From: Caldithrix sp964598255
GTDB taxonomy: Bacteria; Calditrichota; Calditrichia; Calditrichales; Calditrichaceae
Direction: 5' to 3'
Length of the DNA stretch: 64,000 nt
Assembly (NCBI GenBank): GCA_964598255.1
Contig: CAZRBA010000105.1
Coordinates: 62,001 to 126,000 of the forward strand
How positions within the stretch are numbered: position 1 is the stretch's first letter; every line of letters starts with the position of its first letter. Below the pieces are notes generated by a model. That model was not told the DNA's origin. It made no database searches and saw nothing but the letters and a program-made list of their open reading frames with translations. Of the stretch, positions 24,455 to 31,728 are shown piece after piece. A program made the position numbers and the translations under genes.

Positions 24455-26260
24455 ATGCACACCAACGGGAATAATCTCAACCAAAATCTTTTTGCAGCCC
24501 ACAAAGCAAAACTAAAGGAACTGACCGAAAAACTGCGTCCTTGGGCCAAAGACGCAGCTCAGAAGGAATGGCTTAATAAAATTAACGACAACCTACAAAA
24601 AGAAAAATTCAGGTTAGTGGTTTTAGGCCAATTCAAACGAGGTAAATCCACTTTTATTAATGCATTGCTCGGGCAGCCTATTTTGCCTACAGATGTCATC
24701 CCGTTAACGGCGGTTATTACCGAAATTACCTACGGTCCTGAGGTAAGGGTTGAGGTTTTTTTTCAAAACGGAATCCACACAACCATTCCTGCCGAACAAT
24801 TGGCCGCCTATGTAAGCGAAAGTCAGAATCCTACCAATCAAAAAAAGGTCGATAAAGTTATTTTGCAACATCCGGCCACAATTTTACGGAACGGCCTTAT
24901 TCTGGTCGATACCCCTGGCGTTGGTTCCATTCACCAGCACAATACACGTTTGACACAGGAATATATTCCCAATGTAGATGCGGCTATCTTTTTGTTCTCC
25001 GCCGATCCGCCGTTAACCGAGCTTGAACAAGAATTTTTAAAGATCATTCATCCTATTGTACCCAAGATATTTTTTGTTTTGAACAAGATGGATTATCTAA
25101 GAGAAGACGGTCTGCAACGCGTCGTGAATTTTAACGGCCGTATTTTAGAATCCATTCTGGGTACACGTCCGCAAATTGCCCCTATATCGGCCTTAAACGC
25201 TTTAAAAGCGCGTCTGCATCATTCCGACACACAATACGAACAGAGCGGATTAAAAAACCTGGAAAGCAAACTACAGCATTTTCTGCTGACTAACAGAGGA
25301 AAGCTGATTATTCTTTCCAATGCCGAACGTTTGGAACGCATGTGTTCAGAGCAAAAGAACCTCATCGAAATCGAACGACGTGCCGGAGCGTTATCCGTAG
25401 AAACGTTGCAAAACAATTTGCAAAAATTTGAAACATATATTGGCAAAATGCAGCGCCAAGAACAACGGTTATCCTATTTACTGGACAGCTTAAAGGCACA
25501 TTTAATCGAATATTTCGATGACAAAACCGAAGAATTTCGGCAAAAAGCACAAAACGACATACTAACAAAGACGCTGGCATTCGTTGCCCAAAATCGTTCC
25601 ATTAGCATACCCGAGCTGCAGAAAGAAATCGAGCGTCGGATCAATAATGCCATTGTCGATTCTTTTGAACCCTTTCGCATGGCCATCGAAAAAGACATTA
25701 AACATCTTTACGCCGATGAAATTCGCAGCATTAACGACGAAGTAATTGATATTTTAAATCAGATTTACCGATATTCGGCCGATCTGTTTGAGCTTGATCA
25801 ATCCGTCGATTTACCAAAAGAACTGTGGCATTTTAAAAGTCAGTTTTATTACCGCACCTGGGAGGTGGTAACCAGTTTAGACATTATCGAAAAAGGACTG
25901 CGCAATTTATTGCCCAAACCGTTGTTTGCGGCCTTGCTCCGCCGGCAACTACCAAAACGAATTCGTGAAAAATTGGATCGGCAATGCGGACGTTTACGCG
26001 CCGATTTTCTGTATCGTTTGCAAGATAGCAACCGGCAATATTTGTATGAATTTAATCAGGCGCTGCAAAAAATCCACCGCAATATTACCGGAATGATGGA
26101 ACGATATTTGGAATTTAAAAAGAAGGGTGAATCCGATTTCAGCCGTTTAATTGCCGAGCAGACACGCCAACTCGACGTTTTAAACGCCATTTCGGAAGAA
26201 ATCACCCAAATTAAACACGCATGGAACTCTGATACCGGCAAGGCATTAAACATAAAATAA
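24455..26260 (+). CDS. Dynamin-like GTPase under fluoride riboswitch control
   Basis: 601 aa from the ATG at 24455, chosen because GCAGGAG ends 8 nt before it; the frame is open further upstream but would run through the riboswitch. G1 'GQFKRGKST' (58-66), G3 'DTPGVGS' (152-158), G4 'NKMD' (210-213); the domain ends near 310. Next come long helices and coiled coils (about 320-420) and a region about 480-525 with a hydrophobic/basic patch ('LRNLLPKPLFAALLRRQLPK') that could be a membrane-binding paddle. The layout fits bacterial dynamin-like proteins, which remodel or protect membranes. No dynamin partner gene is adjacent. Link to fluoride is regulatory evidence only; the biochemical reason is unknown. 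Confidence 0.85.
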   Translation: MHTNGNNLNQNLFAAHKAKLKELTEKLRPWAKDAAQKEWLNKINDNLQKEKFRLVVLGQFKRGKSTFINALLGQPILPTDVIPLTAVITEITYGPEVRVEVFFQNGIHTTIPAEQLAAYVSESQNPTNQKKVDKVILQHPATILRNGLILVDTPGVGSIHQHNTRLTQEYIPNVDAAIFLFSADPPLTELEQEFLKIIHPIVPKIFFVLNKMDYLREDGLQRVVNFNGRILESILGTRPQIAPISALNALKARLHHSDTQYEQSGLKNLESKLQHFLLTNRGKLIILSNAERLERMCSEQKNLIEIERRAGALSVETLQNNLQKFETYIGKMQRQEQRLSYLLDSLKAHLIEYFDDKTEEFRQKAQNDILTKTLAFVAQNRSISIPELQKEIERRINNAIVDSFEPFRMAIEKDIKHLYADEIRSINDEVIDILNQIYRYSADLFELDQSVDLPKELWHFKSQFYYRTWEVVTSLDIIEKGLRNLLPKPLFAALLRRQLPKRIREKLDRQCGRLRADFLYRLQDSNRQYLYEFNQALQKIHRNITGMMERYLEFKKKGESDFSRLIAEQTRQLDVLNAISEEITQIKHAWNSDTGKALNIK

Positions 26261-26326
26261 TACGAAAACCAAGTTTTTTAACGCGCCATCGCATACCAAT
26301 TTTCACACAAAGAACGATGGGTGCAG

Positions 26327-26395
26327 GGTGATGGGGTTCACCTTTAACCGCCTTTAAGGCTAATAACTCCTGCGGATTAAACTAAACAGCAGGAG
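26327..26395 (+). ncRNA. Fluoride riboswitch (crcB motif) B with SD-hiding expression platform
   Basis: Aptamer 26327-26373. Pseudoknot GGTG (26327-26330) with CACC (26339-26342); stem 1 GGGGTT (26333-26338) with AACTCC (26365-26370); stem 2 GCC (26350-26352) with GGC (26358-26360), loop TTTAA. Compared with riboswitch A the pseudoknot changes from GGCG/CGCC to GGTG/CACC and stem 1 from GGAGTC/GACTCC to GGGGTT/AACTCC, always keeping pairing: compensatory evolution. Platform: CTCCTGC (26367-26373) can pair with GCAGGAG (26389-26395), the ribosome-binding site for the gene starting at 26401. Predicted translational ON switch for the operon that contains enolase. Confidence 0.9.
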
Positions 26396-26400
26396 CGAGG

Positions 26401-26733
26401 ATGCCCAAAATTAAAGTACGTTTTCGAACCTTTAAAAACATTCCCTTTGCTATCGAACAATTTACCGGTGTTCAATACCGCTGCCGTGTTTGCAACCGGG
26501 TTTTCACAGACAAAAAATTGTTCGAAGCTCATTTGCGTTCCGAAACAAAGGGCAAAGCATCCGCCCGGGTTTCGCCCAAGGCGCCGCGCCCAGGTCAAAT
26601 GACAAATGAAAAATTACTTTACATCATAGATATTCACGATCATCTTCACCGCGATTTTTTGCATTTAAAAGAAGATATTGCGTTTGACCCACAGCCGTTA
26701 AAATCACACACACACAAGAATAAAGGAGATTAA
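26401..26733 (+). CDS. Small Cys-His (zinc-finger-like) protein, first gene of the fluoride operon
   Basis: 110 aa. Residues about 24-50 read 'YRCRVCNRVFTDKKLFEAHL': a C-x2-C-x12-H spacing with the aromatic and leucine of a classical C2H2 finger, but the second histidine is not at the expected place. Histidines appear again near residue 77-83 ('DIHDHLHRDF') and might complete the site. The N-terminus is basic ('PKIKVRFRTFK'), the C-terminus a His/Lys tail. The start codon is 5 nt after the GCAGGAG right arm of riboswitch B. The stop is one base before the enolase start, so coupling is tight. Function unknown; nucleic-acid binding, or sensing or protection of a metalloenzyme are possibilities only. 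Confidence 0.65.
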   Translation: MPKIKVRFRTFKNIPFAIEQFTGVQYRCRVCNRVFTDKKLFEAHLRSETKGKASARVSPKAPRPGQMTNEKLLYIIDIHDHLHRDFLHLKEDIAFDPQPLKSHTHKNKGD

Positions 26734-26734
26734 C

Positions 26735-28018
26735 ATGTTAGCTATTAAATCGATCAAAGCGCTCGAAGTACTTGATTCCAGAGGTAACCCCACCGTTAGC
26801 GCCCGGGTAGAACTGGAAAACGGGACAGTAGGAAAAGCCATTGTCCCTTCCGGGGCTTCCACGGGAGAGCGCGAAGCGGTAGAATTGCGCGACGGCGACC
26901 CGAAGCGTTTTCATGGGAAAGGGGTGCTCAAGGCCGTGCATAATATTAATACCGTAATTGCACCGGCCATAACCGGCATGAATGTATTCGGACAGCGTCT
27001 GATCGACCAAACCATGATTGCGCTCGATGGCACAGAGAACAAGGCCACCTTGGGCGCAAACGCCATTTTGGCCGTTTCGCTTGCGGTAGCCCATGCCGCG
27101 GCAAATTCGGAAAGAGCGCCCTTGTACCGCTACCTGGGGGGAACAAACGCCCATATTTTGCCCGTGCCTTGCATGAACATTATTAACGGCGGAAAACATG
27201 CCGATAACAACGTGGACTTTCAAGAATTTATGATTGCCCCGCACGGTGCTCAATCCTTTAAAGAAGCCATTCGCATGGGGGTCGAAACGTTCCACACTTT
27301 AAAAGGCATTTTACACGAACGTGGATACTTTACCGGCGTAGGTGACGAAGGCGGATTTGCGCCTCAACTTAAAAGCAACGAAGAAGCCGTAGAACTTATT
27401 TTACAAGCCATCGAAAAAGCCGGTTACAAACCAGGTGAAGAGATTAGCTTGTGTTTGGATCCTGCGGCTAGCGAACTATGGGACAACGGACGTTACAAAC
27501 ATTTCAAATCCGACGGTTCCCTGCATAGTCCGGAAGAAATGATCGCCCTTTGGGAATCATGGTTAAATAAATATCCCATCGTCCTGTTGGAAGACGGATT
27601 GGCCGAAAACGATTGGGATGGCTGGGCCAAATTAACCGCAGCTTTGGGCGCCAAAGTAGAGTTGGTCGGGGACGATATATTTTGCACCAATCCAAAAATT
27701 TTACAAAAAGGTATCGAAAAGGGTGTGGCCAATTCCATTTTGATCAAACTAAACCAAATCGGCACCATCAGCGAAACACTGGATACCATTGAGATGGCAC
27801 GTAAAAACGACTATTACTATTTTATTTCGCATCGTTCGGGTGAAACCGAAGATACCACCATTGCCGATTTGGCCGTGGCAACCGGTGCCGGTCACATAAA
27901 AACCGGGTCAGGGTGCCGCAGCGAACGGATTGCCAAATACAATCGCTTTTTGTGGATTGAAGAGGAATTGGGGCATCAGGCCCAATTTGCCGGTAAAAAG
28001 GCATTTAAGAACCAATAA
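26735..28018 (+). CDS. eno: Enolase (phosphopyruvate hydratase)
   Basis: 427 aa, normal length. Interconverts 2-phosphoglycerate and phosphoenolpyruvate in glycolysis, with Mg2+. Seen: 'AIKALEVLDSRGNPTV' (N-terminus), 'PSGASTGEREAVELRDGD', the Mg ligands in 'LEDGLAEND' and 'LVGDDIFCTN', catalytic Lys in 'SILIKLNQIGT', and the signature 'SHRSGETEDTTIADLAV'. The loop after it is 'KTGSGCRSERIAKYN'. AAAGGAG precedes the ATG. Enolase is inhibited by fluoride together with phosphate and Mg2+, and eno is a known member of fluoride-riboswitch regulons, so raising its level when fluoride enters makes sense. It is the second gene of the operon that starts at 26401. Confidence 0.97.
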   Translation: MLAIKSIKALEVLDSRGNPTVSARVELENGTVGKAIVPSGASTGEREAVELRDGDPKRFHGKGVLKAVHNINTVIAPAITGMNVFGQRLIDQTMIALDGTENKATLGANAILAVSLAVAHAAANSERAPLYRYLGGTNAHILPVPCMNIINGGKHADNNVDFQEFMIAPHGAQSFKEAIRMGVETFHTLKGILHERGYFTGVGDEGGFAPQLKSNEEAVELILQAIEKAGYKPGEEISLCLDPAASELWDNGRYKHFKSDGSLHSPEEMIALWESWLNKYPIVLLEDGLAENDWDGWAKLTAALGAKVELVGDDIFCTNPKILQKGIEKGVANSILIKLNQIGTISETLDTIEMARKNDYYYFISHRSGETEDTTIADLAVATGAGHIKTGSGCRSERIAKYNRFLWIEEELGHQAQFAGKKAFKNQ

Positions 28019-28028
28019 AGGAAAAAAC

Positions 28029-28919
28029 ATGTACGTTTTTAGGGGTAATGAACCCAGACCATTTGCGGTTAAACATCCGTTCGATTTGTACGAACAACAC
28101 CGCACGTTAATTTGCGAACATTTGCAGGACGATTTGCCCCTTTTAACCGTGTATTGTCCTATTTGGAAAGGAGAGAACGGCGTTTGGGGACACATAAATC
28201 CCAAAGCCTCTTCAGCCGTTTGTTTGACAAACCGCCACTGGCTCATCAGTTTTGATTTTCATAACCGACGGATGCCGGAAGTAATACGCGTAGCGCATAA
28301 GGATGTTTTGTCCGTGGAAGTCGGCAAAGCTTTACTACAGGGATGGTTTCGCTTAAATTATCTTAATCAAGAAAATGCTTTCGGCCGGATTGATATTTTA
28401 TTTAACACGCATGTTTTTCGACATTTTCGACAACTCCTGGGCCTGTGGCGGTTTTTTAGTAGAAACCAATCATTACCCAAAACCATAGACGGTTTTTTCA
28501 AAGACGGACCACACAACTTTTTACTCTTACCGAACGAAACCATTGTCTTTCAATTAAATTTACCTGCGGTCAAACAAAAAAAAGGACGCAAAATTTTTAT
28601 TAAAGCACATGAAACGCAAATATTACTAACCTCGGAAAATTTTCTACTATTTGCTATACGGGAGGCTTCTTCCAAGCCACAACAACTTACCTTTGCCGAA
28701 GCTTTTCATAGTTGGGATACGGGCCATTCCAAAGCACGTTTTGCGGTAAAATTTTTTAACGAAGGAATCGATTTGCTGATGACTTTTGAAGACGAAAATG
28801 TTTTGCGTCATCGTATTTTCAAAGAACAAATTTCGCTTAAAGATTTAAACGACTTAAGCGCCGTTTTAAACGCAAGCAAAGGGGCACAACATGCTATCGT
28901 TAATTCGGAATCGTCTTAA
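28029..28919 (+). CDS. Uncharacterised protein with tandem PH-like folds (fluoride operon)
   Basis: 296 aa from the ATG at 28029, which has AAAGGA eight bases upstream and follows enolase by 10 bases. Residues about 35-120 ('AVCLTNRHWLISFDFHNRRM', then 'VIRVAHKDVLSVEVGKALLQ', 'GWFRLNYL') resemble bacterial PH/GRAM-like domains, in which a 'LTN+R' strand precedes an 'I....I.SVE.G' strand. A second, weaker repeat is suggested at about 185-240 ('IFIKAHETQILLTSENFLLF'). No signal peptide or membrane helix. PH-like folds bind lipids or proteins. It overlaps the start of the next gene by 29 bases. The call is a fold guess from pattern; the function is unknown. Confidence 0.5.
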   Translation: MYVFRGNEPRPFAVKHPFDLYEQHRTLICEHLQDDLPLLTVYCPIWKGENGVWGHINPKASSAVCLTNRHWLISFDFHNRRMPEVIRVAHKDVLSVEVGKALLQGWFRLNYLNQENAFGRIDILFNTHVFRHFRQLLGLWRFFSRNQSLPKTIDGFFKDGPHNFLLLPNETIVFQLNLPAVKQKKGRKIFIKAHETQILLTSENFLLFAIREASSKPQQLTFAEAFHSWDTGHSKARFAVKFFNEGIDLLMTFEDENVLRHRIFKEQISLKDLNDLSAVLNASKGAQHAIVNSESS

Positions 28920-29553
28920 GCCGCTGTTTCGTAAAAAGGGACCTTTTATCGAAAAGGATACGTTGTATTACGAACTTAGTGAATCATTTCAGACGGATGA
29001 ATGCCCTATTTGCCATTTACTTGATCGCTACGAACATCGTTTCATGCAGTCTGTTTTTTACGAATCGGTTAACGACGGAAACCTACGCAAGCAAATAAAA
29101 GAATCGCAGGGATTATGCATGCGGCACACCAATCAATTTTTACAAACAGGCGATATTTTGGGATTATCCATTATCGGAGTGGATTTGCTGGAAAGTTGGA
29201 TGATGACTTCGGATACCGAACATCACGATTTTTGCCTTTTATGTCGGCTCCACAATGAAAACGAAAAACGCTTAACGCAGGCATTTATTCGCTATTGTGA
29301 TATTGATGCTTTTCGAAAAGCCTTTAAATCCAGCGCCGGTTTATGCCGAAAACATTTCCGTATGATTTACAAAGAAATTAAAGAGCCAACCATTGCCGAC
29401 GAAATTAAACAAACGGAACAAATTAAAATCGAAAAATTAATAATCGATTTATATGAGGTTATTCGTAAGCATGATTATCGTTTTCAGCAGGAAACAATTT
29501 TCAACCGAGAGACCCGAGCCATCCGTCTGGTGTGGAATTTTTTACGAAAATAG
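28891..29553 (+). CDS. DUF6062-like protein with two Cys/His repeats (fluoride operon)
   Basis: 220 aa. Two related units: residues about 38-90 ('CPICHLLDRYEHRFMQSVF' ... 'GLCMRHTNQFL') and about 113-155 ('CLLCRLHNENEKRLTQAF' ... 'GLCRKHFRMIY'). Each carries C-x2-C and, some 40 residues later, C-x2-H, so each unit could hold a zinc or iron ion. This matches the DUF6062 type as I recall it. N- and C-termini are basic. The ATG lies inside the previous gene with AAGGGGC upstream, so translation is coupled. Function unknown. Its presence with enolase under one fluoride aptamer may point to metal handling or repair. Confidence 0.6.
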   Translation: MLSLIRNRLKPLFRKKGPFIEKDTLYYELSESFQTDECPICHLLDRYEHRFMQSVFYESVNDGNLRKQIKESQGLCMRHTNQFLQTGDILGLSIIGVDLLESWMMTSDTEHHDFCLLCRLHNENEKRLTQAFIRYCDIDAFRKAFKSSAGLCRKHFRMIYKEIKEPTIADEIKQTEQIKIEKLIIDLYEVIRKHDYRFQQETIFNRETRAIRLVWNFLRK

Positions 29554-29558
29554 AACCT

Positions 29559-30029
29559 ATGGAAGCTTCCGAAAACCGTAAAAAAAAACCGGAGTATGCG
29601 TTAACTGACGCTCAAAAAAAATCATTGGGCATCGCCTTAAAGATGCTCGAGGAACGCCTTTTTATGTTTCGACTGTTGCTAAAAGAGGATGCATACTCCG
29701 GCGTTATGTATCATTTAAAGATCGATTTTTCCCGTGAACAAAAAAAACAACTGAACGCTCATTTTGATCGTATTTTAAAGGGTATTGAGCACCTGAAATC
29801 AAAATTCAATTTGTCCCCCGTTAATGAAACGCTAAACGACCAAATCCTAAGCAGCACAACTTATTTGTGGACCGTTCTGGAAGACGAAAAATCCCGAAAG
29901 CTCAAACGCTACGGTCGGGTAGATGCGCAACTTGCCAAAGAACTGGACCCTTTGCTACACGAATTAATCGACGATTTAAATGCCTTAACGCGCTCCGTAA
30001 ACCGGGCCCATTTAGGTACGAAAGAATAG
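29559..30029 (+). CDS. Small helical protein, last gene of the fluoride operon
   Basis: 156 aa from the ATG at 29559; a GTG at 29532 in the same frame would overlap the previous gene by 22 bases and is equally possible, as neither has a clear ribosome-binding site. The protein is soluble and predicted to be mostly helical ('KSLGIALKMLEERLFMFRLL', 'LNAHFDRILKGIEHLKSKF', 'LLHELIDDLNALTRSVN'), perhaps a helical bundle. No motif was recognised. It ends seven bases from the convergent DUF4405 gene with no terminator between them. Confidence 0.55.
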   Translation: MEASENRKKKPEYALTDAQKKSLGIALKMLEERLFMFRLLLKEDAYSGVMYHLKIDFSREQKKQLNAHFDRILKGIEHLKSKFNLSPVNETLNDQILSSTTYLWTVLEDEKSRKLKRYGRVDAQLAKELDPLLHELIDDLNALTRSVNRAHLGTKE

Positions 30030-30036
30030 ACCGCAT

Positions 30037-30903
30037 CTATTGTTTGCCTTCATTCCCCTTTTTGTTTTCAATAATTTCCAGAATATCCACGGGTTTTCGA
30101 TCGTATTTTTCGGCCACGTCTTTAAGTAGCTGCTTTTTATTCGCAACGATATTGTTTTTGGCCAAACGCGCTAAAGCGGTATCTACGGGAATATTGATTT
30201 TTTGACACACCTGTTCGAGGGTAAAGCGGCCTAATCCCCGCCAAACCGGCATTCCGTATTCGCTTTTGGTACCGTTATTTTCCGGTATTTCTATTTGCAT
30301 TTTCCGATACAGCTCGCTTGGAGTTAACCCGTACTTTGCCGCTACTTCTTTTACCACCATATCTGCCGTTGCCTGAATTTGATTACGCCGCAAAGCAGAT
30401 AAAAGCCGATCTACCGGCTTATTAATGGTTTTGGCCAATTCGGCTATGGTTAGTTCTTCGGCATGAGGAATGGGCGGTTCATTTTGTTCGCTTTCCCAAG
30501 ATTCCGTAAAATATTCTCCGAGATCCATAATCGTGCTAAACGGCGGTACATTCCAAATGGTAAGCGCACTTAATATTATAGTTAAGGCAACGGTAGAGGT
30601 CAATTCTTTTCTTAGGGAAACCATTTGATTCATCTTTTTGCGTAAATACGAAACAAACGGGCGCCAATTATAATACAAATGGTATCCGCCAGGAATCAGA
30701 ATGATAAACGAAAAAATGGTGTGCAAGGCCTGCCATTGTGATTTTTCCAGTCCGAGAATGGAAATATGCGTCCATTTTGCGATGCGCCCAGCAGGAGCAA
30801 TGTACAAGATAATACCCGATACAATTAAAATTAAACTGGCCCAAGTAATAAACAAACTTACAAAAGCACGCCAGCTAAATTTTCCTTTTCTGTAAGCAGC
30901 CAT
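30037..30903 (-). CDS. DUF4405-type cytochrome-b-like membrane protein with two helical repeats
   Basis: 288 aa from the ATG at 30903, which has AAGGAG 12 nt upstream (an upstream in-frame extension of 23 residues lacks signals). Three transmembrane helices (about 15-40, 55-75, 100-118). 'WQALHTIFSFIILIPGGYHLYYNWRPF' (in parts) has the two histidines and the Asn-Trp of DUF4405 proteins, relatives of cytochrome b561 that may bind haem. The C-terminal 150 residues carry two similar helical repeats, 'TIAELAKTINKPVDRLLSAL' and 'TLEQVCQKINIPVDTALARL', each followed by a second helix unit ('VAAKYGLTPSELYRKM', 'VAEKYDRKPVDILEII'), HTH-like in appearance. Likely an inner-membrane electron-transfer protein with a soluble scaffold. 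Lies downstream of the DxDGDG-repeat protein on the same strand, after 390 bases. Confidence 0.7.
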   Translation of the reverse strand: MAAYRKGKFSWRAFVSLFITWASLILIVSGIILYIAPAGRIAKWTHISILGLEKSQWQALHTIFSFIILIPGGYHLYYNWRPFVSYLRKKMNQMVSLRKELTSTVALTIILSALTIWNVPPFSTIMDLGEYFTESWESEQNEPPIPHAEELTIAELAKTINKPVDRLLSALRRNQIQATADMVVKEVAAKYGLTPSELYRKMQIEIPENNGTKSEYGMPVWRGLGRFTLEQVCQKINIPVDTALARLAKNNIVANKKQLLKDVAEKYDRKPVDILEIIENKKGNEGKQ

Positions 30904-31292
30904 GAGGAAACATCTCCTTGCATTTTTGTACAACCTTTTTATTTTGCAAAGGAACAAGTATTTTAGTCGCATAATGCGAAATACGTTCCGGTTTAAATAC
31001 GTAAGGTTCCTGTCTTGTTTAATTATTGAACATTTTTAAACAAGAATCCTTCGTAATAATGAGGTATTACGGCTCGATTTATTCGAGTATTTTTTCAAAT
31101 AATTAAAGTTAACAAAGTAAAAACGTTCCCAAAAACAATAACGTCTTCACTTTACGCCAACCATAATTTAACAATTCGGTCGTCCGTATTTAAAGAAGCA
31201 CGGATCTTGCCTTCTTTTTATCGGAAACGGTAACAATGCCCTGTTAATAATTATCAGAAGCGAATCAGGCTACTGTTTTAAGACAAATACTT
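30904..31292. other. Intergenic region with two small hairpins
   Basis: About 390 bases. It includes the inverted repeat CGTAATA (31052-31058) / TATTACG (31065-31071), and CTCGA (31073-31077) / TCGAG (31083-31087) followed by TATTTTTT on the plus strand. The latter looks like a small terminator, although no plus-strand gene precedes it. The promoter of the DUF4405 gene must lie here. No sigma-54 site is recognisable and no gene is supported. Confidence 0.35.
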
Positions 31293-31721
31293 TTATTTTT
31301 TGCCTTTACCCTTGCCCATGCCCCGCCTATGTCCACGCATTTCCGCTCCTTCTTCTCCCATGGCCCCGGCACGATTTTTCCATTTTTCCTGGCCGCGCAT
31401 TTCCATTTTGCCTTTGCCTTCGCCTTGACCTTTTCCGGTAAAAATCAAATCATTAATTCCGTCTCCGTCCAAATCAATAAAACGATGATGCTTTTTCTGT
31501 TGTTTTTTGTGCCAATCTGGGTCCATAATGTCCGGGATACCATCGCCATCATGATCGGGTAAAAGATCGTTGTAGCCATCCCCGTTTTTATCCACAAAAG
31601 GAATGTGGTTTTGCCCTTTGTGCTGCCGGACGCGTGTGGAATCCTGGGCATAAAGCCCGTAATTCAGCAATATGCCCTGGCTAAATAAAAATACCATTAA
31701 GAATAGTAAAAATCGTTTCAT
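31293..31721 (-). CDS. Secreted DxDGDG-repeat (calcium-binding-like) protein
   Basis: 142 aa. Signal peptide about 1-25. Three acidic loops follow: 'DKNGDGYND', 'DHDGDGIPD', 'DLDGDGIND', i.e. the D-x-(D/N)-G-D-G-x-x-D pattern of EF-hand loops and thrombospondin type 3 repeats, expected to bind Ca2+. The C-terminal 45 residues are Gly/Lys/Met/Arg-rich ('KGQGEGKGKMEMRGQEKWK'). It is closely similar in plan to the protein at 38887-39414. The start is 7 bases after the sigma-54 regulator gene with GGAAGGATAGG upstream, so it belongs to that operon. Exported by Sec; whether periplasmic or surface-bound is not clear. Confidence 0.75.
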   Translation of the reverse strand: MKRFLLFLMVFLFSQGILLNYGLYAQDSTRVRQHKGQNHIPFVDKNGDGYNDLLPDHDGDGIPDIMDPDWHKKQQKKHHRFIDLDGDGINDLIFTGKGQGEGKGKMEMRGQEKWKNRAGAMGEEGAEMRGHRRGMGKGKGKK

Positions 31722-31728
31722 TTTTAAC

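Noticed and set aside
26738..27295. Minus-strand frame of 185 codons opposite enolase
   Set aside because: Antisense to a highly conserved gene with no independent signal.
27930..28028. N-terminal extension of the PH-like protein into enolase
   Set aside because: It overlaps enolase in another frame; the ATG at 28029 has AAAGGA at good distance.
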